In this document: piece after piece, positions 26,348 to 33,011 of the stretch | Position numbering within the stretch: position 1 is the first letter of the stretch | How the letters are laid out: each line of letters starts with the position of its first letter | Assembly (NCBI GenBank): GCA_947486835.1 | Contig: CANKVC010000004.1 | Location: 1-33,011, forward strand | Source of the DNA: Cytophagaceae bacterium | Lineage (GTDB): Bacteria > Bacteroidota > Bacteroidia > Cytophagales > Spirosomataceae | DNA: 33,011 bases | Direction of reading: 5' to 3' | Program-made: the position numbers and the translations under genes | The notes under the pieces: model-generated | What the model saw: the letters and a program-made list of their open reading frames with translations, nothing else | Told to the model about the DNA's origin: nothing | The model's database searches: none

Positions 26348-27466
26348 ATGAACAATTCTGGTAAAAAAGGTTTTTATTTTAAACAATATGAGGAAAAAGG
26401 CACATCCCCTTTTGATAAACTTTTTGGCATATTTAAAGAATTAATCACTCATACATCGGGAGATTTTGATGAAGCCATTGATTGGCTACGTGAATTGGAC
26501 AAGGAATACGAATTGACCGATGAGAATTATACCATTGAAGATTTTATTGAGGATTTAAAAGCCAAAGGCTATATCCGAGAAGAAATAGACGCCGAAGGCG
26601 GATCTGGTTTAGGCATTACGGCAAAGACGGAAAGGGCGATACGCCAACAAGCTTTAGAAAATATCTTTGGGAATTTGAATAAAAGCGGTGCTGGAAACCA
26701 TAAAACCAAAGCTGCTGGACTAGGAGATGAACTCACGGGCGAATTCAGAAGCTATCATTTTGGAGATGGATTAGAAAAAATATCCCTAACCGAGAGTTTG
26801 AAAAATGCGCAAATAAATCATGGAATTGGGTCTTTCGAATTAACAGAAGACGATTTAGTGGTGGAGGACTCAACCTATAAATCCCAAATGAGCACCGTAT
26901 TAATGATCGACATCAGTCATTCCATGATCCTTTATGGGGAAGATCGCATTACACCGGCTAAAAAAGTGGCCATGGCTTTAGCGGAACTCATCACAACTCG
27001 CTATCCAAAAGACACGATTGACATCTTGGTTTTTGGAAATGATGCATGGAGCATCTCCATTAAAGATATTCCCTATTTGAAAGTTGGGCCTTATCACACC
27101 AATACCGTCGCTGGATTACAATTAGCCATGGATATTTTACGAAGAAAAAGGAATACCAACAAACAAATCTTTATGATTACGGATGGTAAACCCAGCTGTG
27201 TTAAGGAAAGAGACGGGACCTATTACATGAATAGCAATGGCTTAGATCCTTATGTAACAGAAAAATGTTATACCCAAGCGGCCCAAGCGCGGAAATTGCA
27301 TATTCCGATTACCACATTTATGATTGCCAGAGATTCGTATCTCCAACAATTTGTAGACAAATTCACCGAAACTAACCAAGGAAAAGCATTCTATACGGGT
27401 TTAAAAGGTTTGGGAGAAATGATTTTTCAAGATTACGAAACAAATAGAAAGAAAAGACTAAAATAA
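26348..27466 (+). CDS. VWA domain protein, partner of the AAA+ ATPase
   Basis: MIDAS motif LMIDISHSM (DxSxS), IFMITDGKPS; one base separates it from the downstream AAA+ gene. Confidence 0.88.
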   Translation: MNNSGKKGFYFKQYEEKGTSPFDKLFGIFKELITHTSGDFDEAIDWLRELDKEYELTDENYTIEDFIEDLKAKGYIREEIDAEGGSGLGITAKTERAIRQQALENIFGNLNKSGAGNHKTKAAGLGDELTGEFRSYHFGDGLEKISLTESLKNAQINHGIGSFELTEDDLVVEDSTYKSQMSTVLMIDISHSMILYGEDRITPAKKVAMALAELITTRYPKDTIDILVFGNDAWSISIKDIPYLKVGPYHTNTVAGLQLAMDILRRKRNTNKQIFMITDGKPSCVKERDGTYYMNSNGLDPYVTEKCYTQAAQARKLHIPITTFMIARDSYLQQFVDKFTETNQGKAFYTGLKGLGEMIFQDYETNRKKRLK

Positions 27467-27467
27467 A

Positions 27468-28907
27468 ATGATCAAAAATTTAGGTGAATTAAAAGCTTCT
27501 GGTTACGCCAGCAAATCAATTAAAGACGAATTAAGAGATAATTTAATCAAGCACATGCAGGCGGGAACGACTGTTTTTGAGGGCGTTCACGGTTTTGAAA
27601 ATTCCGTTATTCCTGAATTAGAGCGAGCCATTTTATCACGCCACAATATAAATTTATTGGGTTTGCGAGGCCAAGCAAAAACACGTTTAGCCAGGTTGAT
27701 GGTCAATTTATTAGATGAATACATTCCCTTCGTTGAAGGCTCTGAAATAAATGATGATCCATTGTCCCCTATTTCGCGTTTCTCACGTGATTTAATCGCT
27801 GAAATGGGAGACAAAACACCCATCGCATTTTTGCATCGGTCCGACAGGTTTGCCGAAAAATTAGCAACTCCTGATGTTACTGTGGCTGATTTAATAGGCG
27901 ATGTGGATCCCATCAAAGCTGCTAATTTAAAACTATCCTATGCAGATGATCGAGTGATCCATTTTGGAATGATCCCGAGAGCAAATCGGTGCATTTTTGT
28001 CATCAATGAAATTCCAGACCTTCAAGCGAGAATTCAAGTAGCCTTATTTAATATTCTTCAAGAAGGTGATATTCAAATTCGTGGATTCAAATTGCGTTTG
28101 CCCTTAGATATGCAATTTATTTTTACGGCAAATCCGGAGGATTATACCAATAGAGGAAGTATTGTGACCCCTTTAAAAGATCGAATTGGCTCTCAAATTT
28201 TGACTCATTACCCAGAAAGTATTGCGATAGCTCGTAAAATTTCCTCACAAGAAGCTAGGATAAATTCAAATCAAATAAGTGCAGTGCATGTGCCTGAATT
28301 AGCTTATGATTTATTAGAGCAAATTTGTTTTGAAGCTAGAGAGAGTGAATATGTGGATAATAAAAGTGGAGTGAGTGCTCGGATGAGTATTTCCATGTTA
28401 GAAAGTTTAATTAGCACGGCAGAACGTAGAGCGCTGTTAGCAAAAGAAACATCGACAAGCGTTCGATTATCCGATTTCATGGGCATTATCCCTGCCATTA
28501 CAGGAAAAGTTGAGTTGGTATACGAAGGCGAACAAGAAGGCGCTGCATTCGTAGCTGAGCAGTTGATCGGCTCAGCGATCAAAACATTTTTACCTGGCTT
28601 ATTTCCTAAGATAGAGAAATTGACCAAAAAAATAGAAGACACCCCTTATTCCCCGTTAATGGAAGCCATTTTTACTGAGGGAGGTATCGTAATTTATGAC
28701 GAAAGTACAGAAGCTGATTACCGAAGCTCGTTAGATGCCATTAAACCCTTGGAGGATTTGGTTAAAAAATACCAACCCAATATCCTGGCAACTGATCGTT
28801 ATTTTCTGAAAGAGTTTGTGTTATGGGCATTAGCCGAACACCACAAACTAGGTAAAGATCGGCTCACAGATGGGTTCCAATTTAAAGATTTATTAGATAT
28901 TTTATAA
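27468..28907 (+). CDS. MoxR/Mg-chelatase-like AAA+ ATPase
   Basis: GLRGQAKTRLARLM, RCIFVINEIPDLQARIQVALFNILQEGDIQIRGFKLRLPLDMQFIFTANPEDYTNRG, LKDRIGSQ. Confidence 0.88.
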   Translation: MIKNLGELKASGYASKSIKDELRDNLIKHMQAGTTVFEGVHGFENSVIPELERAILSRHNINLLGLRGQAKTRLARLMVNLLDEYIPFVEGSEINDDPLSPISRFSRDLIAEMGDKTPIAFLHRSDRFAEKLATPDVTVADLIGDVDPIKAANLKLSYADDRVIHFGMIPRANRCIFVINEIPDLQARIQVALFNILQEGDIQIRGFKLRLPLDMQFIFTANPEDYTNRGSIVTPLKDRIGSQILTHYPESIAIARKISSQEARINSNQISAVHVPELAYDLLEQICFEARESEYVDNKSGVSARMSISMLESLISTAERRALLAKETSTSVRLSDFMGIIPAITGKVELVYEGEQEGAAFVAEQLIGSAIKTFLPGLFPKIEKLTKKIEDTPYSPLMEAIFTEGGIVIYDESTEADYRSSLDAIKPLEDLVKKYQPNILATDRYFLKEFVLWALAEHHKLGKDRLTDGFQFKDLLDIL

Positions 28908-28913
28908 AAAATT

Positions 28914-28938
28914 AAGCCTCATTTAGAGGCTTTTTTTT
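28914..28938 (+). terminator. intrinsic terminator
   Basis: AAGCCTC-ATTTA-GAGGCTT followed by a T-run. Confidence 0.9.
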
Positions 28939-29013
28939 ATATAATTTGTGTTTATTTACCCCTCTAATCTCTTAGATTTTAAATAGATTAAGTTAAACGC
29001 TATTTCTATTACA

Positions 29014-30249
29014 TTGAAAACCATGAAACACATCCATAGGGAAACTCATTCGCGACGTAAATTTGTTGAAAAAGCAGGAATCGGATTAGCATCTATGGCA
29101 TTCATCCCAAAATTCAATTTCTTAAACACGTCACAAGCCGAAAATAAAGTACGCATAGGCATTATCGGAGGTAGATTTGGTGCTAGCTTTCAATTTCATG
29201 AGCATCCAAATTGTATCGTAGAGGCAGTCAGTGATCTGCGCTTAGATAGGCGCGAAAACTTGATGAAAGTCTATAAATGTCGCAAAAGTTATTCTTCCCT
29301 AGAAGAGTTAATCCAGGACTCTAACATCGACGCAGTGTTCATAGCCACCCCTGCTCCAGATCATGTCAAACATGTTATAGCAGCATTGAATGCAGGAAAA
29401 CATGTTTTATGTGCCGTGCCAGCCGCTTTAAATTTGGAAGAATGTTATCAATTGAAAGAAGCGGTCATCAAATCGGGTTTAATTTATATGATGGCTGAAA
29501 CTAGTTATTTCAGACAAAACACAATTTCGGTTAGGAAATTATATCAAGAAAATAGCTTTGGCGAAATCTTTAGTGCGGCGGCTGAATACAACCATCCCGG
29601 TCTTGAAACTTTATGGTTTGAGGACAAAAAACCTACTTGGCGACATGGATTACCCCCAATGCTCTATCCCACCCACTGCACCTCATTTTTAATTTCAGTC
29701 ACAGGAGAGAGATTAACCAGTGTGAGTGCATTGGGTTATGGAGATCAAAGTCCACTATTAAAAAACAATCCGTATAACAACCCATTTTGGAATGAAACGG
29801 CCTTTTTTCAAACCAATAAAAATCATCCATTCCGAGTGGAAGTTAATTGGAAAGGTGCATTAAGGAATGCGGAACGTGCAGAGTGGCGTGGTGAAAAAAT
29901 GAGTTTTATTTCATCAGCATCTGAGTCGAATGAACACACGATTATTCGTAGTGTAGAAACGATGGGGAAAGATGATGCGGGTTTTCAAATAAAAGAAAAC
30001 AGAATTGAAAAATATGCCCAAGAAAAATGGTGGCAGTCCCCACTATTACCTGAACCATTAAGACATGATAGTGGGCATGATGGCTCGCATTCATTCATTA
30101 CTCATGAATTCATTGAATCCATTGTACAAAAGCGTGAATCGAAAATTAATGTATTTGAGGCCTTAGCCTACACAGCCCCAGGAATTATTGCACATACCTC
30201 AGCACTTAAAAATGGAGAATTTTTAAATATCCCGAGTTTTGATCTTTAG
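29014..30249 (+). CDS. Gfo/Idh/MocA family oxidoreductase with Tat-like signal
   Basis: SRRKFVEKAGIGLASMAF; VRIGIIGGRFGASF; DAVFIATPAPDHVKHVIAALNAGKHVLCAVPAA. Confidence 0.92.
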   Translation: MKTMKHIHRETHSRRKFVEKAGIGLASMAFIPKFNFLNTSQAENKVRIGIIGGRFGASFQFHEHPNCIVEAVSDLRLDRRENLMKVYKCRKSYSSLEELIQDSNIDAVFIATPAPDHVKHVIAALNAGKHVLCAVPAALNLEECYQLKEAVIKSGLIYMMAETSYFRQNTISVRKLYQENSFGEIFSAAAEYNHPGLETLWFEDKKPTWRHGLPPMLYPTHCTSFLISVTGERLTSVSALGYGDQSPLLKNNPYNNPFWNETAFFQTNKNHPFRVEVNWKGALRNAERAEWRGEKMSFISSASESNEHTIIRSVETMGKDDAGFQIKENRIEKYAQEKWWQSPLLPEPLRHDSGHDGSHSFITHEFIESIVQKRESKINVFEALAYTAPGIIAHTSALKNGEFLNIPSFDL

Positions 30250-30261
30250 ATTTTAAATGGA

Positions 30262-31629
30262 TTATTTTCCGATACAAAACTTGCCAAAAATATTTTTCAA
30301 CAAGTCATCGTTCGATATTTGACCTGTTATTTCACCCAAATGATGTAGGGCATATCGAAGGTCTTGAGCAATTAAATCGCCTGTCAATCCGGTTTTTAAC
30401 GCATTTAGAACTCCAATAAGCGTTTCCTGGGTTTGTACTAATTGCTGATAATGCCGGATATTCGTCACCAAAGTACCACTGGCATTGGCTTGGTCAAGCC
30501 CGATAATATTTAAAAGCGCCTTTTCTAATTCGGGTAGGCCAACCTGATTTTTTGCCGACATCAATATCAATTCAGGCAGTGCCACTTTAAAATCATCCAA
30601 AATTGTAGAAGAAACTTGGTCTACTTTATTTAACACTTGAATGATCGGAATTTCTAAAGTCCCCAAAGCCATAATCCCAGCCTTTAGTCCTTCCACAGAT
30701 TCAGTCATTGCATCGGCCATGTAAATAACCACTTGGGCTTTTTTAACCCATGCCTGAGTTCTCTCAACACCTAATGCCTCAATCACATCGACAGTTTCGC
30801 GCAAACCTGCTGTGTCTACTAATCTGAATTTAATGCCCCCTAAAGTCCATTCGTCCTCTAAACTGTCACGAGTAGTTCCAGCGATTTCAGAAACAATGGC
30901 ACGATCCTCGTTTAATAATGCATTTAATAAGGTCGACTTACCAGCGTTAGGTTTACCGACAATAACAGTCGCCACGCCATTCTTGATTGCATTTCCCGTC
31001 CGAAAACTTTCCACCAGTGGGCGAACATGATCTAGCAATTGGATGACTAAGGCCTCCAAATCTTTACGGTCAGCAAACTCCACATCCTCTTCACCAAAAT
31101 CAAGTTCCAATTCGATTAACGAAGCAAAATGAATCAACTCCTCGCGTAAAGCGGCTAGTTCTTTGGAAAATCCACCTCTTAATTGGTGCAATGCAGCTGA
31201 TTGTGCAGCCGCTGAATTTGCCGCAATGACATCGGCAACTGCCTCCGCCTGAGCAAGATCAAACGCTCCGTTCAAAAATGCACGTTGGGTAAACTCGCCA
31301 GGGCGAGCAAACCGAGCCCCTTTTTCGGTAAATAATCGGATTAAACTTTCTTGAATAAAAGGAGAACCGTGGCATGAAATCTCCACGACATGTTCCTTTG
31401 TATATGATTTTGGGGCAATATATAAACTAACGACTACCTCGTCATACACGCGACCTGCTGACTCAATCCGACCATAATGAAGGGTATGAGAAGTCTGAAT
31501 GGATAAGTCCTTGGGTTGAAATAGTTCATTCACAATTTCGATCGCTCGATCTCCTGAAAGCCGTATGACCCCAATAGCTCCTAACCCAGCCGGTGTCGCT
31601 AATGAAACGATGGTGTCTTTAAAGTCCAT
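30262..31629 (-). CDS. mnmE: tRNA uridine-5-carboxymethylaminomethyl(34) GTPase MnmE
   Basis: MDFKDTIVSLATPAGLGAIGVIRLSG, VGKPNAGKSTLLNALL, IAGTTRDSLED, DTAGLRET, terminal FGKFCIGK. Confidence 0.97.
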   Translation of the reverse strand: MDFKDTIVSLATPAGLGAIGVIRLSGDRAIEIVNELFQPKDLSIQTSHTLHYGRIESAGRVYDEVVVSLYIAPKSYTKEHVVEISCHGSPFIQESLIRLFTEKGARFARPGEFTQRAFLNGAFDLAQAEAVADVIAANSAAAQSAALHQLRGGFSKELAALREELIHFASLIELELDFGEEDVEFADRKDLEALVIQLLDHVRPLVESFRTGNAIKNGVATVIVGKPNAGKSTLLNALLNEDRAIVSEIAGTTRDSLEDEWTLGGIKFRLVDTAGLRETVDVIEALGVERTQAWVKKAQVVIYMADAMTESVEGLKAGIMALGTLEIPIIQVLNKVDQVSSTILDDFKVALPELILMSAKNQVGLPELEKALLNIIGLDQANASGTLVTNIRHYQQLVQTQETLIGVLNALKTGLTGDLIAQDLRYALHHLGEITGQISNDDLLKNIFGKFCIGK

Positions 31630-31632
31630 CGA

Positions 31633-31917
31633 TTAGATCAAATTCGTCAATTTCATTGCGACGGTCATGTCACCCGATATCTTTACTTTTCCAGTCATCA
31701 CTGCCATCATGGAATTTAATTCGCCATTTAAAATAGCTGTAAAAGTCTCTTCTGAAGTAGCTATGGTACAATCTGTATCCAGATTTTCATTGGTTACTTG
31801 GCCCTCTCCGGTAACAACGATGATACCTGTAGGAAATGCGAATTTAAAAGAAACCCCTTGGCCTCCTTTTTGTGCTGCTAATGAAACAATTTTGTCGTTG
31901 ATTTCTTGAAATGTCAT
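31633..31917 (-). CDS. SCP2 sterol-binding domain protein
   Basis: 94 aa; SFKFAFPTGIIVVTGEGQ...DCTIATSEETFTAILNGELNSMMAVMTGKVKISGDMTVAMKL. Confidence 0.88.
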   Translation of the reverse strand: MTFQEINDKIVSLAAQKGGQGVSFKFAFPTGIIVVTGEGQVTNENLDTDCTIATSEETFTAILNGELNSMMAVMTGKVKISGDMTVAMKLTNLI

Positions 31918-31979
31918 TTTGATAAAATTTATTGTGAGGCAAAATTAATTCTTTTTGTGCGTTTTATATAGGGACAATC

Positions 31980-33011
31980 CTACAATTCCCGTTGGCATAT
32001 CACCTTAAAATCGCAATACTGACAATCTGAAACTTCTTTCGTTTTTTCAAACTTCGTATTTACGTCTAAAATCTGATGAACCCAACCTTGTATTACATCC
32101 TGAGATTCCTGTAAGAATTGATCCCAATTAGGTCCAGACTCAAACCATAAATCATGCTCTTCATCGCTTAAAACACCTTCCTTTAAATTTCTAAAGGAGA
32201 TAATTCCTGGCTTGATCGAATGTGATTGTAGACTTAATCCTGCCAAAACTTGTTCATTTTTTTCAGATACATGTACTAGTTCGGAGGCCAACAAAAATTT
32301 ATATAACCAAAGTTGGAGTATTTTAGGCTTTAATTCGCCCAACAAAATTGAATTCCGCAAACCTAATTCTCCAGATTTCAATTCCGACCTCTCCACTTTG
32401 CCTGTTTTATAATCAATAATTCGAATTTCACGGTTGTCCAATACATCCAATCGATCGATTCGCCCGGTCACTTTTACATCAAGGTGTTCTTGGCCCCATA
32501 GAATCTTCAGGTTTGTGGTCAGCGTGGATTCTAAATCAATTATTTTAGTATTTTTCGAAAAATCAGATTTGGAATAATAGGACTCCAGCAACGTTTTAGC
32601 GACTTCTTTGAGCACAAAATTAAATCCCTTCTCTAGTTCAAAGACACCTTCTTTTTCTTGAATGGACTTCATTGCTTTTTCCAGGTATCCATCTAAACCA
32701 GAAACAACCTCTGCTAAATTGACCCGATCATATACCCCATCGTAATTTTCTACAACCTCCTGGTCGACTATTTCCAAAACTTTATGTACCCAAGTTCCAA
32801 ACACATCCGCACCTAACTCATCTTCTAATTGCTTTTCCTTTCGCATGCCCAATATTTGAGCATAAAAATATTTAAGACTACAGGTGGAAAACATCGTCAT
32901 CGCGGAAGTAGAAAGCCCTGAGTTGGCCAATTTCCCTTTAATTTTATCAAGGATGGCCGGCGACTTTGCAACAGATCCATCATTTCTCTCAAAATCAGAC
33001 TCATGAGCCGA
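31980..33011 (-). CDS. PD-(D/E)XK (RecB/AddB-like) nuclease, C-terminal part, truncated by the window
   Basis: TGRIDRLDVLDNREIRIIDYKTGK nuclease motif; Cys at CSLKYFYAQ and CQYCDFKVICQREL. The frame upstream of 32930 is open to the window edge (SAHESDFERNDGSVAKSPAILDKIKGK). Confidence 0.88.
   Translation of the reverse strand, partial: SAHESDFERNDGSVAKSPAILDKIKGKLANSGLSTSAMTMFSTCSLKYFYAQILGMRKEKQLEDELGADVFGTWVHKVLEIVDQEVVENYDGVYDRVNLAEVVSGLDGYLEKAMKSIQEKEGVFELEKGFNFVLKEVAKTLLESYYSKSDFSKNTKIIDLESTLTTNLKILWGQEHLDVKVTGRIDRLDVLDNREIRIIDYKTGKVERSELKSGELGLRNSILLGELKPKILQLWLYKFLLASELVHVSEKNEQVLAGLSLQSHSIKPGIISFRNLKEGVLSDEEHDLWFESGPNWDQFLQESQDVIQGWVHQILDVNTKFEKTKEVSDCQYCDFKVICQREL

Noticed and set aside
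27587-28642. Two minus-strand ORFs of about 110 aa within the AAA+ gene
   Set aside because: Antisense to a CDS with clear AAA+ motifs.
25618-28907. Remnant of a photosynthesis gene cluster (crtA plus Mg-chelatase-like genes)
   Set aside because: The AAA+/VWA pair is MoxR-type rather than BchI/BchD, and no bch/puf genes are present.
28981-29005. AAATAG...CTATTT inverted repeat upstream of the Gfo/Idh gene
   Set aside because: Only 6-nt arms with 13-nt loop in AT-rich DNA; not above chance.
1-33011. CRISPR arrays, transposases, prophage, integrons
   Set aside because: No regularly spaced direct repeats, transposase/integrase motifs or phage structural genes seen; the only tandem array is the contiguous heptad repeat at 25532-25594.

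Overview
AT-rich chromosomal window from a Bacteroidota member (inferred from gene content, TAnnTTTG-like -7 elements and a YAMAA-ending tmRNA tag; a Cytophagales-type lineage is a guess). It holds about 28 supportable genes and no recognisable prophage, transposase or CRISPR array. Main blocks: (1) RecD-like helicase (5' end at window edge); (2) alanine dehydrogenase and an Lrp/AsnC regulator, divergent around a palindromic intergenic region, followed by tmRNA (ssrA); (3) a tight minus-strand run rsmI > DUF4105 > ltaE > rhaM > GH88/GH105 > sulfatase; (4) tRNA-Ser(UGA) next to a shortened MiaA-like protein and an overlapping GNAT-like protein; (5) kduI coupled to a GH88/105 protein with a C-terminal DUF4350-like extension; (6) a minus-strand run carboxylesterase > GH20 > madL > madM > secreted esterase > secreted NucA-type nuclease; (7) amt-PII, ended by heptad repeats and a terminator; (8) CrtA-like protein and an AAA+/VWA pair with non-canonical Walker motifs; (9) Gfo/Idh, mnmE, SCP2-like protein and a PD-(D/E)XK nuclease running off the right edge. 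The best candidates for something undescribed are the malonate-carrier-like MadLM pair inside an esterase/hexosaminidase/nuclease operon, and the MiaA-like + GNAT-like pair beside an A36-A37-A38 tRNA. All family calls come from reading the translations; no database search was run.
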